64,000 nucleotides of DNA, from contig NZ_JAZQRL010000042.1 in NCBI RefSeq assembly GCF_045629565.1, forward strand, positions 1 through 64,000. The letters run 5' to 3'. This stretch comes from Arcticibacter sp045629565 (GTDB lineage Bacteria; Bacteroidota; Bacteroidia; Sphingobacteriales; Sphingobacteriaceae). The position numbers and the translations under genes are program-made. Position 1 is the first letter of the stretch. Each line of letters opens with the position of its first letter. Of the stretch, positions 6,930-15,821 are shown piece by piece. The notes under the pieces are model-generated. The model worked only from the letters and a program-made list of their open reading frames with translations. It ran no database searches and had not been told where the DNA came from.

Positions 6930-9752
6930 CTATATACAATCATTCAGCAGGTAAATTATGGATTTATAATTCTTGCCGACAGCATCCGACATGGCCATTT
7001 CGCAAGTCTTGGATGTAGAGTAATACCCTTCGTATTCTTTCTGCTTCACCTCCAGCGATTCCGGCATGGTGGCTGAGCGTGTCAGTTCCGGAAAGAGAAA
7101 GCCTCTGTCGCCCGCCATTCCGCAGCATCCCGCATGAAGCGGCACATCCACCACCTCGGCCATCTGACGGGCGATGCTGACAAATTTCGCTTCGAGCCCC
7201 ATGTGCTGCAAGGAGCAAACCGGATGAAGCACTATGGCATTCTTTTTTTGCCGGATGGTCAGCTTTGGCAACAGGTAATCGCTGATATAATCAATACTAT
7301 CGATGATCTTCATCGCATCATAGCGGAGCTGATTGTCGGGATTCAGCGCCGATCTGCAACCCTGGAGCGTATGTGTGCAAGAGGTGATATCGAGCACGAC
7401 CGGATACTTTCCCTGATCGGTCCAGTTCCAAAGCTTTTCTATGGTCTGATTAACGGTGTAGTTATAGGCATCTTTGAACCCCTTTGACGAGAATAGCTGT
7501 CCGCAGCAGGCGCCCGCTATATCGTCGGGTATCCAGAAACCGACATCGGCCTTTTGAGAAACTTTCCTGAATACATCTACAATACTATCTTCTCTATCAG
7601 CTGATCCCCCCATATTGCGCGAGATGCAGGTCGGAAAATAGATGGCGACAGTTTTCTCTGATTTGACGTTTGTAGAGCCGAAGGCCTTCGTGTCAACAGA
7701 GGCATGCAGCTGGTTGCTCCACAAAGGCATAACGGGAACCACCTTTTTAATGGCACCGGTCGTCTTTACGAGCGTATTTTGGCCGAGGATCTTATTCATC
7801 ACGTTACCTGCCTGAAGGGCTAGCTTCACCGCACCTGCTACCGGGCGAAAATTTTTAGCCACCATCATAGCCATGTTATTGGCAAAACCGCTATGGCTTT
7901 CTCTGCGGAGCCGCTTCACGAGGGATCCTGTATTGATGTCGACGGGACAGGCCGTGGCACACAGGCCGTCTACGGCACAAGTTTCCAGCCCGTCGTACTG
8001 GTATTCGTTCAATAACTCTTTATAGGTTTGTGTTTTACCCTGGCGCTTGAGTCGTAGCAGCTCACGCCTCACAACAATACGCCTGCGGGGTGTTAAGGTA
8101 ATGTTACGACTCGGGCATTTGTATTCGCAAAAGCCGCACTCCATACATTTGTCGACCTCTTCCTCTACTTTTGGCAATTCCTTCAGGTTCTGAATGTGCG
8201 CGTTCTTGTCGGCATTAATAATGACTCCCGGATTCAGCAGGTTTTCCGGGTCGATAACGCTCTTGAGTGATTTCATCACTTCATAGATTTCCTTTCCCCA
8301 CTCCGTACTAACAAACGGAGCCATATTTCGGCCCGTACCGTGTTCCGCCTTCAAAGCGCCATCGTACTTATTTACAACAAGCTCAACCACATCCTTCAGA
8401 AAGCGATCGTACCGGTCGATCTCTGAAGGTGTTTCGAAGGACTGGGTCACTACGAAATGGATATTGCCGTCTTTCGCATGTCCAAATATGATGGCCTGAT
8501 AATAACCGTGGGCCTTAAATAAGCCATGCAAATCAAGGATGGCCTCGCCCAGTTGTGCTACAGGGAAAGCGATATCTTCAAGGATAACCGTGCTTCCACT
8601 AGCCCTCACCGCTCCCACTGCCGGGAACATACCTTTCCGGATTTTCCATAGGAAGGCCTGCTCCATGGGGTTCGTGGTGAACACAGGCGCGTTTAGCATA
8701 GAGAGCGTTGGCGCTACGGCAAGGAAGCGCTCGCTTTTTTCATCGAGTTCGAGCTGAGTATTTCCCTGATACTCCACCAACAGGGCCGCTGCACTTTCAG
8801 GCAGGGTTTTCAACACATCGGGTACCCCAGGGATATGCTCCACCGACCGAAGTGATGCGCGGTCCATTAATTCGACCGCTTCAGCGCCGGAGTTTGTAAG
8901 CGGCACTATAGCCTTGCAGGCTGCAAAAATATCAGGGAAGTAAATGAGAGCGGTAGATTTCATAGGGTAATCGGGCACCGTCTGCATTACTGCCTCAGCA
9001 ATAAATCCAAGTGTCCCCTCCGCTCCTATAAGGAGATGTGCAAGGATATCCATCGGCTCTTCGTGATCGATAAAAGAGTTGACGGAATAGCCTACCGTAT
9101 TCTTGGTCTTGTATTTACTGCGAATACGCGCGTACATCTCCGGATTGCTCCGGATCTGTTCACGCAGGGCGACGAGCTTGTCGTATATGGCCGGACTCTC
9201 GTGGCGAAACCTGCTGTAGTCTTCTTTATTTTCGGTTGAATAGCTTAACCCGTTGGGTAATAGGAAACGAATATACTTCGTGGTGTGGTAAGAGTTTCGA
9301 CTGACGCCACAACACATTCCACTGGCGTTGTTGGAAAGTATCCCTCCCATCATCGCCGAATTGATACTGGCGGGATCTGGTCCGATCTTCTTTTTATACT
9401 TTTTCAATTGAGCGTTGACAACCGCCCCAGTTACCCCCGGCTGAACCCTTATGGATTCTCCTGCCTCTTCGACCCGCACCAGGCTCCAGTACTGACTGAG
9501 ATCTACCAAAATCCCGTCAGTAATGGATTGTCCGGACAAGCTGGTACCTGCCGCACGGAATGTCAGGGGAATACGATGCTCATGTGAGAAACGGAATAAT
9601 CGTTTCACCTCCTCTTCTGAGACGGGCTGGACTACTGCTTTTGGCTGCAGGTAATAGAACCCTGCATCTGAAGCATAAGAAACCACATCAATCAACCTCG
9701 CCTTAATCCTTGCTTTCGGTATGACCGCCTCAAGCATCGTTCCTATATTCAT
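6930..9752 (-). CDS. FAD and Fe-S D-2-hydroxyacid (probable D-lactate) dehydrogenase
   Basis: This 940-residue protein fuses a GlcD-type FAD dehydrogenase to a GlpC-type Fe-S part. The FAD_binding_4 domain (about 30-200) has the RAAGTSLSGQS loop at 66-76. The FAD-oxidase C domain follows, with the GHAKDGNIH and AEHGTGR motifs to about 515. Two cysteine clusters for [4Fe-4S] centres are at 536-546 (CMECGFCEYKC) and 592-602 (CAVDGLCATAC). CCG-type cysteine motifs near the C-terminus (CSLQH, CCGMAGDRG) may bind another centre or a quinone partner. The layout is that of YdiJ and Dld-type enzymes, which oxidise D-lactate or D-2-hydroxyglutarate. It lies in one minus-strand run with murQ, whose reaction releases D-lactate, so D-lactate is the favoured substrate by inference. 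Confidence 0.88.
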   Translation of the reverse strand: MNIGTMLEAVIPKARIKARLIDVVSYASDAGFYYLQPKAVVQPVSEEEVKRLFRFSHEHRIPLTFRAAGTSLSGQSITDGILVDLSQYWSLVRVEEAGESIRVQPGVTGAVVNAQLKKYKKKIGPDPASINSAMMGGILSNNASGMCCGVSRNSYHTTKYIRFLLPNGLSYSTENKEDYSRFRHESPAIYDKLVALREQIRSNPEMYARIRSKYKTKNTVGYSVNSFIDHEEPMDILAHLLIGAEGTLGFIAEAVMQTVPDYPMKSTALIYFPDIFAACKAIVPLTNSGAEAVELMDRASLRSVEHIPGVPDVLKTLPESAAALLVEYQGNTQLELDEKSERFLAVAPTLSMLNAPVFTTNPMEQAFLWKIRKGMFPAVGAVRASGSTVILEDIAFPVAQLGEAILDLHGLFKAHGYYQAIIFGHAKDGNIHFVVTQSFETPSEIDRYDRFLKDVVELVVNKYDGALKAEHGTGRNMAPFVSTEWGKEIYEVMKSLKSVIDPENLLNPGVIINADKNAHIQNLKELPKVEEEVDKCMECGFCEYKCPSRNITLTPRRRIVVRRELLRLKRQGKTQTYKELLNEYQYDGLETCAVDGLCATACPVDINTGSLVKRLRRESHSGFANNMAMMVAKNFRPVAGAVKLALQAGNVMNKILGQNTLVKTTGAIKKVVPVMPLWSNQLHASVDTKAFGSTNVKSEKTVAIYFPTCISRNMGGSADREDSIVDVFRKVSQKADVGFWIPDDIAGACCGQLFSSKGFKDAYNYTVNQTIEKLWNWTDQGKYPVVLDITSCTHTLQGCRSALNPDNQLRYDAMKIIDSIDYISDYLLPKLTIRQKKNAIVLHPVCSLQHMGLEAKFVSIARQMAEVVDVPLHAGCCGMAGDRGFLFPELTRSATMPESLEVKQKEYEGYYSTSKTCEMAMSDAVGKNYKSIIYLLNDCI

Positions 9753-9783
9753 AAAACGTCGTACAAGTTAAACCAGTGCAATA

Positions 9784-11274
9784 TTAATAAACTACGCTCT
9801 TGCTTTCTTCTTCTGTATGATGCCTGCTCGTTATGAAAAGAAGCAAATAGGTAATCAGACCATTGATAACGATGAGCTCAAACCCGATAGAATAGCCTAT
9901 CAGGGCCGGTGAATACTTGTCGATCAGGAATGAGATTACCGGAGACAAGATACAGAAAAACGGAACCAGCTTATCCTTAACCGCTCTTTTTGAAATCATG
10001 CCGAACGCAAATAATCCGAGCAGCGGTCCGTATGTATAGCCGGCTGCTTTAAATATCGAGTTGACTACCGAATCATCATTAATGGCCTTGAAAACGAGGA
10101 TCACCAATAACATAATAACGGAGAAAACCACATGCACCATATGACGGGTACGGATTAGTTTGGAATCATTATGATTGTCTTTCTTATTAAAATTCAAGAA
10201 GTCAACACAGAAAGAAGTCGTGAGTGCTGTCAACGCTGAATCGGTTGTCGCAAAGGTCGCGGCAGTAAGACCCAACATGAAGACAATAGCAGGGAGCACC
10301 CCCAGGTAGTTTAAGGCAATCTCCGGAAATACATGATCTGGAGTGCCCAGGCCCGCTACATCGATTCCTTTCGCTCCTGCATAGCTGTAAAGTAATGCCC
10401 CGACGCTCAGGAAAAAGATGTTCATGAGCACGAACACACCTGTGAACGTAAGCATATTTTTCTGCGCCTCACCGATGTTCTTACAGCTCAGATTCTTCTG
10501 CATCAAATCCTGGTCAAGGCCTGTCATTGCGATAGTTACAAATATACCTCCCAAAAATTGCTTAATAAAGTGGTTCTTGTTACCGATAAAGTCTTCCCAG
10601 AAGAACATCTTCGAATAGGAGCTGTTTTTAACGGTTTCAATCGTTCCGGCGATATCAAGATTGAGGCTTTTTGATATGAAATATATCGATAAGATTACGG
10701 AAGAAAGCAGGAAAACGGTTTGCAGGGTATCGGTGATGATGATCGTTTTCAATCCTCCTTTAAATGTATATGACCAGATGAGAACCAGACAGATAGCAAT
10801 GGTTACCCAGAAAGGGACATTCCATGCATCAAATATAAATTTCTGAAGCACAATGGCTACCAGGTAGAGCCTGAAAGCAGAGCCTATGGTACGGGAAATC
10901 AGAAAGATCATTGCACCAGACTTATAACTCCAATGACCAAGCCTGTTCTCCAGATAGGTATAGATGGAGATCAGGTTGATTCGATAATATAAGGGCAACA
11001 AAACAGTAGCAATCAGCACGAAGCCTACTGCATTGCCCAGAACGAACTGGAAGTAACCAAAACTACTGTTAATAACAGCACCCGGAACAGAGATGAAGGT
11101 CACCCCCGACAGGGCTGTACCAATCATGCCAAAAGCAACGAAATACCACTTGGAATTACGGTTTGCAATGAAGAAAGAAGAGTTATCGGACGAGCCCTTA
11201 GATGTGAAGTAAGATACAACAATCAAAAGAGCAAAGTACCCTATGAGAAAGGATAATAATACTATTGGAGACAT
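9784..11274 (-). CDS. sodium:solute symporter (SSS family), candidate MurNAc transporter
   Basis: The 496-residue protein is highly hydrophobic, with about 13 membrane segments. It has the SSS family hallmarks: an N-terminal ALSGVTFISVPG segment, and GLTAATFATTDSALTALTTSFCVDF in the middle. These carriers couple sodium entry to uptake of sugars, sialic acid or amino acids across the inner membrane. It begins 22 bases after murQ and ends 31 bases before the D-lactate dehydrogenase. That suggests it imports the murQ precursor, free MurNAc, or a muropeptide sugar. Tannerella forsythia is known to encode an inner-membrane MurNAc transporter (MurT) beside murK and murQ. Substrate assignment here is inference only. 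Confidence 0.85.
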   Translation of the reverse strand: MSPIVLLSFLIGYFALLIVVSYFTSKGSSDNSSFFIANRNSKWYFVAFGMIGTALSGVTFISVPGAVINSSFGYFQFVLGNAVGFVLIATVLLPLYYRINLISIYTYLENRLGHWSYKSGAMIFLISRTIGSAFRLYLVAIVLQKFIFDAWNVPFWVTIAICLVLIWSYTFKGGLKTIIITDTLQTVFLLSSVILSIYFISKSLNLDIAGTIETVKNSSYSKMFFWEDFIGNKNHFIKQFLGGIFVTIAMTGLDQDLMQKNLSCKNIGEAQKNMLTFTGVFVLMNIFFLSVGALLYSYAGAKGIDVAGLGTPDHVFPEIALNYLGVLPAIVFMLGLTAATFATTDSALTALTTSFCVDFLNFNKKDNHNDSKLIRTRHMVHVVFSVIMLLVILVFKAINDDSVVNSIFKAAGYTYGPLLGLFAFGMISKRAVKDKLVPFFCILSPVISFLIDKYSPALIGYSIGFELIVINGLITYLLLFITSRHHTEEESKSVVY

Positions 11275-11296
11275 AATGAACTTTGAAAGAATGAGA

Positions 11297-12103
11297 TTAC
11301 TTGGCTGTGGCCTCTATAGCTTTACGTACGCTGCCATACTTCTGCAGCAGTTCTGCAGCATCTGGTTCGGGAGCACCTGTTTCGTTCATGATAATCTTCA
11401 CACCGCGTTCGTATAGCTTCTTGTTAGTAAGCTGCATATCGACCATCTTATTGCCCTGAACGCGTCCCAGTCGGATCATCACACAGGTGCTCAACATGTT
11501 CAGCACAAGCTTTTGGGCAGTGCCCGACTTCATACGTGTGGAGCCGGTAATAAATTCCGGACCTACAACAACTTCTATCGGGTACTTGGCTTCTGCAGCT
11601 ACAGGACTCCCTGTATTACACACGATACAGCCTGTTACAATATTATTTTCATTGGCTTTTTTTAAACCGCCAATTACATAAGGTGTTGTTCCGGAAGCCG
11701 CTATTCCTACCACTACATCGCCTTCGTCAATATCATATTCCTTCAAATCAATCCAGGCCTGATTTACATCATCTTCAGCAAACTCGACTGCTTTGCGTAT
11801 TGCGGTGTCACCACCAGCTATTATGCCCACAATCCAGTCAAAGGGAACACCAAAAGTAGGCGGACATTCAGAAGCATCCAGTACGCCAAGACGGCCGCTG
11901 GTGCCGGCCCCGATGTAAAACATTCTTCCACCCGCCTTCATTTTTTCAGATACTATTTCGGCCAGCTTTTCAATTTGAGGGATAACCTTTTCAACAGCAT
12001 TTGGTACAGTTTTATCCTCTCTATTGATATTTTCGAGGATCTCCTTCACTGACATCGTCTCTAGGTTGGTATAATTTGAATCCTTCTCTGTTATTCTTTC
12101 CAT
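11297..12103 (-). CDS. murQ: N-acetylmuramic acid 6-phosphate etherase
   Basis: MurQ is a cytosolic SIS-fold enzyme that splits the lactyl ether of MurNAc-6-phosphate, giving GlcNAc-6-phosphate and D-lactate. The sequence shows the SIS signature GAGTSGRLGVLDASECPPTFG-type loop (65-85) with the catalytic Glu79, a second acidic stretch (VEFAEDD), the GIAASGTTPYVIG loop and the TRMKSGTAQK motif. Length 268 aa matches Bacteroidota MurQ. The start ATG at 12103 is unambiguous. It sits between nagZ and the SSS symporter on the minus strand. No MurNAc kinase is found in this window, so MurNAc-6-P must be made by a gene elsewhere or delivered already phosphorylated. Confidence 0.95.
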   Translation of the reverse strand: MERITEKDSNYTNLETMSVKEILENINREDKTVPNAVEKVIPQIEKLAEIVSEKMKAGGRMFYIGAGTSGRLGVLDASECPPTFGVPFDWIVGIIAGGDTAIRKAVEFAEDDVNQAWIDLKEYDIDEGDVVVGIAASGTTPYVIGGLKKANENNIVTGCIVCNTGSPVAAEAKYPIEVVVGPEFITGSTRMKSGTAQKLVLNMLSTCVMIRLGRVQGNKMVDMQLTNKKLYERGVKIIMNETGAPEPDAAELLQKYGSVRKAIEATAK

Positions 12104-12207
12104 TGTATTTTAAAACTGCTGTATTGTTCTCAATTATAATATATAAGCACTCATCTCCTGTGCTAGCAGGAATTTCGTGGTCTGGACGCACTGGCGCCCT
12201 AAGCGTG

Positions 12208-13935
12208 TTAGCGGCCCTGCGACGTAAATGATACCGGTTTGGCCTTAATTCCTGAGCCAAACAGGTATTTGGGAGACACTGTTACTGGCAGTGACCCTCC
12301 GGGAATAAGTCTGCCTTCTATAAAATCAATAGCCGTATCGTGCATCAGCGGATCATCCTCATAACATGCAACAAGGTTTTTTGTCTCGGAGAAATTGCTG
12401 ATCAAATAAGGATTTCCGAATATAAAACTAAATACGTTTTCTTTATTGCCTAATGTGTTGATAAAGCGTACGACGTCTTCGTTTACACCAAAATTTCCGG
12501 CAGGATATTTTTTGTATTTATGTACCCCCAGTATCACGGCGTCGTATTTATCGCCGATTAGTTGTAGCAGGCTGTCTGCTGAAACCTGGCTAGCGGAATA
12601 CGGCAGATAATAGAAATCTGCTTTTAACCGGCTACCCAGCTCGCCTGCAAACTGGTTGGCCTTATCGATACCAACCCCAATGTATGCTACTCTTTTTGCT
12701 TTCAGGTTAGAAAGCAGTTGAGAATTGTCATTACGCAGCAGCGTTATGGCGTTTTTATAGACCTGTTGTTTGAGGCCGTTGGTACGTGCGTTTAAATCAC
12801 TGGCAAGTGAATGGGTGTCGATTTTTGTCACCTCATGAAGTCCAAGGTTGTATTTTGCAAGAAGTACGCGGTTGACTTTCTCATCAATATCTTTCCAGCT
12901 TAATTCCTTCTTTCGTATCGCTTTCCGGACTTTGCGAATACTGCCTTTTATATCTCCTGGCAGGCAAAGCATGTCGTTACCTGCAATCAGCGACTGCACC
13001 GCGGCTTCTCCCTGGGGGAAAAACTTGGAAACACCCTTCATTTCAAGCGCATCTGTAAATGTTAATCCTTTAAAACCGAGGTCCTGACGGAGTAATTTAC
13101 TGACATTATCAGGCGATAAAGATGTTGCCCGGTTGGCCGTCGTGTCAATAGCCGGAATATACAGGTGTGCTACCATAACACTCCCGATGCCGTCTTTTAT
13201 CATCGTTTTAAAGGGGTAGAGCTCAAGCTCATCAAGCTGCGCAAAAGATTTATTAATAACGGGCAGATCATAATGAGAGTCTACAGAAACATCTCCGTGA
13301 CCCGGGAAATGTTTTGCGCAGGCAAGTATGCCATTGTCCTGCATCCCTTTCATGATGCTGCTACCGAATGATGCTACTTTATACTTATCCTCCCCGAATG
13401 AACGGAAATTGATAACCGGATTCGCCGGATTATTATTGATATCTACAACCGGCGCGTAGTCAACCTGTATACCGATCCGCTTACATTGAGCGGCTATAGT
13501 TTCGCCCACGTTGTAGGCGATAGACGGATGCTGAACAGCGCCGATGGTTAGTTGATCCGGAAAAGGAACAACGTCTGAAAAACGCATTCCCAGACCTGTT
13601 TCGCCATCAACACATACCATTAGCGGCGTCTTTGCTTTTGCCTGCAGCTTGTTGATGAGCATGGCTTGCTGAATCGACGTTCCCTGGAACAGGCAGATGG
13701 ATCCTATATTGTATTTGCGAATGTACTTCAAGACATCCTTCTCAAAAAAAGTGACCCCGGACGGGCTGGTTGTAGATGTACGGATAACCATCAGTTGGGC
13801 TATCTTCTGCTTTTTTGATAATTTTTTCAATGTGCTGTCTGCCCAGTGTGTTGACCCGGCGGTAGCTTCTAAAAAGCGTTGTGCAAACGTTCCTGTCGAG
13901 GAGAACAGAAACGCAATAAGTAAAATTTTCTTCAT
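12208..13935 (-). CDS. nagZ: exported GH3 beta-N-acetylglucosaminidase (NagZ type)
   Basis: GH3 NagZ enzymes remove GlcNAc from the non-reducing end of muropeptides or GlcNAc-MurNAc. After a signal peptide (MKKILLIAFLFSSTGTFAQ) comes the TIM barrel with the NagZ-specific KHFPGHGDVSVDSHYDLP loop, which carries the His-Asp acid/base dyad. The likely nucleophile Asp is in FTDALEMKGV. A GH3 C-terminal alpha/beta domain (about 390-560) follows. Length is 575 aa from this start. An in-frame ATG at 13977 would put 14 polar residues before the signal peptide and overlap the upstream gene, so I use 13935. Unlike many Bacteroidota relatives it carries no beta-lactamase domain; that part is found in a separate gene at 28503-30317. 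Confidence 0.9.
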   Translation of the reverse strand: MKKILLIAFLFSSTGTFAQRFLEATAGSTHWADSTLKKLSKKQKIAQLMVIRTSTTSPSGVTFFEKDVLKYIRKYNIGSICLFQGTSIQQAMLINKLQAKAKTPLMVCVDGETGLGMRFSDVVPFPDQLTIGAVQHPSIAYNVGETIAAQCKRIGIQVDYAPVVDINNNPANPVINFRSFGEDKYKVASFGSSIMKGMQDNGILACAKHFPGHGDVSVDSHYDLPVINKSFAQLDELELYPFKTMIKDGIGSVMVAHLYIPAIDTTANRATSLSPDNVSKLLRQDLGFKGLTFTDALEMKGVSKFFPQGEAAVQSLIAGNDMLCLPGDIKGSIRKVRKAIRKKELSWKDIDEKVNRVLLAKYNLGLHEVTKIDTHSLASDLNARTNGLKQQVYKNAITLLRNDNSQLLSNLKAKRVAYIGVGIDKANQFAGELGSRLKADFYYLPYSASQVSADSLLQLIGDKYDAVILGVHKYKKYPAGNFGVNEDVVRFINTLGNKENVFSFIFGNPYLISNFSETKNLVACYEDDPLMHDTAIDFIEGRLIPGGSLPVTVSPKYLFGSGIKAKPVSFTSQGR

Positions 13936-13960
13936 TGTTGTTTGTATTACGCTGTCTTTT

Positions 13961-15820
13961 CTAATTCTGGTAGTCAAGACATACTATTTTTCCGTCCATT
14001 GTGCTCATAAGAACCGACCTTTTACCAAACGGCAACATGGGGTTCACCAGCGCATTGGAGCTTTTATATTGCCAGACCACACGACCGCTCTTTCTGTCTA
14101 TGGCTGTAGCCAGACCCGAATTACTTGGTACATAGATCAAACTTTTATTTTCGACAATTTCAGATGGGCTTAGCTCATAGGGCAGCTTCAACTGTGTAGT
14201 CAAGCCAATTTCTAAAGAGTCAGCTTTCGTGGAAACACCAAACAGCTGGCCGTCCATTGTCTTTACATAAACCAGCTTACCGTCTTGGGAAAGCCCCATC
14301 GATTCGCGAACGCGCCCTTCTTTCATCTGTTGTCTCCAGATGACTTTGCCTGTTGCTGCATCGAAAGCTGTCATAAAGCGATCAGGTGCGACAATAAAAA
14401 CCCTGCCGTTTGATGCTACCGGGTAACAGGCTGCAGGCGAGAACATCCTGTTTGCATTTCCATTGTTCCACTTCCATACCAGTGTTCCCGTCTTCTTGTC
14501 AAGGGCGTAAAAATCATGTCCCCAGCACCCAAAGAAGATTTTATCCTGGTAGATAAGCGGGCGGGTCACTACGAATCCTTTTACATCAGCAAAGTCCCAT
14601 ACAAGCTTGCCTGATTGAAGATCCAGCGCTCTGAAATGACCGTCAGAACTACCGATATAGGCTATGTTATTCTCAATTACCGGCGAGCCCAACACGGCCT
14701 TTTCCGCTTCATATTTCCACACAAGCTTCCCGTCGGCAATGGACACACAGTAAATATTATTATCTGAAGAGCCTACTACAACATAGTTGCCGGAAACGGC
14801 TGGTGTGGAGTAGATCTTACCATTTGTATGGAAAGACCACTTCTTTTTTCCCGTCTTCAGATCGAGGGCGTAAAGATTTCCATTGGTATTAGCCGCTACA
14901 ACACGTCCTTCGCCAATCGCCATGCCGCTGCCGATGTCACTTTGGTCCTGAAATTCCCATACTTTCTTCACCCCGGGAAACTTTGCATTTACTGCATAAG
15001 AAGGGCGCGGATATTGCTGCGTGGAAGACGAAAAATGATAATTGACCATTGGAACTTCCAACCATTTACTCTGCGTTTCGATCACAGGTTTACGCTCTTC
15101 AAATGTAGCCACACGATCTTTGATGGTTACGATATTGTACCCTCCGATGCTGTCTTTAGCCCTTAGATTGGAACGCCCCATTACCTGAGGAATCCCCTCA
15201 AAGTTATAAAGACGATTCTGGTGTCCGTGTCCGCATAGCATCAGCTGAACATTTCTTTTCTTTACTTTGTCCAGAGCGTCGTACCAATTGTTTAATGATG
15301 AATCCTGAGGATAGTGATTAATGTAGATCAGGGGCATCCCCGGGTCTTTCATCGTGTTTAATACGGAGTCTAACCAGACCAGGTTTTCCCGGGGCACTTG
15401 TCCGGGACTCATTCGCATATTTGGCCCTGAGCTTGTTGCAGCGAATTGGTATCCGCTGTGAACAAAAGCAAAAGTTTCAGACCCGAACACTTTACGGAAG
15501 CTATTCGCACCACTTTCAGACCAATTGGAATCATGGTTCCCTCCTATCACATGCCATGGCTTGTTGAGGCTGTCCAGAATCTGACGTGCCAGAGCCAATT
15601 CAAGATCTGAGCCAAACTCCGTGATATCTCCTGTTACCACAACGAACTCCAGTGAGCTATCTGCATTGATGTCCTTAACAGTGCGTCGAAGGTCTTCTGC
15701 ACCAGTAGAACCGCCAACATGTGTATCAGTTACAAAAGCGAACCGCACAGACTGCCCATGCAGCAAAGTGTTGAAACAAAGTAGTGCAAGCACGAATGTG
15801 AAGGGTCTGATGTATCTCAT
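13961..15820 (-). CDS. metallophosphatase fused to PQQ-like beta-propeller, exported
   Basis: After a signal peptide (residues about 1-23) the first 260 residues form a calcineurin-like phosphoesterase. Its metal-binding motifs appear in order: TDTHVGG, VTGDITEFG, GGNHD, INHYPQ and CGHGHQNR. Residues about 290-620 are a BamB/PQQ-type propeller, with at least five repeats of the form ALDLKTGKKKWSF, GSSDNNIYC, DLQSGKLVW and DKKTGTLVW. The fused pair is likely periplasmic. The substrate of the phosphatase is not known. It begins one base after the DUF187 gene and ends 25 bases before nagZ, so it belongs to the peptidoglycan operon and may act on phosphorylated wall material. The start MRYIRPF at 15820 gives a proper signal peptide. 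Confidence 0.85.
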   Translation of the reverse strand: MRYIRPFTFVLALLCFNTLLHGQSVRFAFVTDTHVGGSTGAEDLRRTVKDINADSSLEFVVVTGDITEFGSDLELALARQILDSLNKPWHVIGGNHDSNWSESGANSFRKVFGSETFAFVHSGYQFAATSSGPNMRMSPGQVPRENLVWLDSVLNTMKDPGMPLIYINHYPQDSSLNNWYDALDKVKKRNVQLMLCGHGHQNRLYNFEGIPQVMGRSNLRAKDSIGGYNIVTIKDRVATFEERKPVIETQSKWLEVPMVNYHFSSSTQQYPRPSYAVNAKFPGVKKVWEFQDQSDIGSGMAIGEGRVVAANTNGNLYALDLKTGKKKWSFHTNGKIYSTPAVSGNYVVVGSSDNNIYCVSIADGKLVWKYEAEKAVLGSPVIENNIAYIGSSDGHFRALDLQSGKLVWDFADVKGFVVTRPLIYQDKIFFGCWGHDFYALDKKTGTLVWKWNNGNANRMFSPAACYPVASNGRVFIVAPDRFMTAFDAATGKVIWRQQMKEGRVRESMGLSQDGKLVYVKTMDGQLFGVSTKADSLEIGLTTQLKLPYELSPSEIVENKSLIYVPSNSGLATAIDRKSGRVVWQYKSSNALVNPMLPFGKRSVLMSTMDGKIVCLDYQN

Positions 15821-15821
15821 T

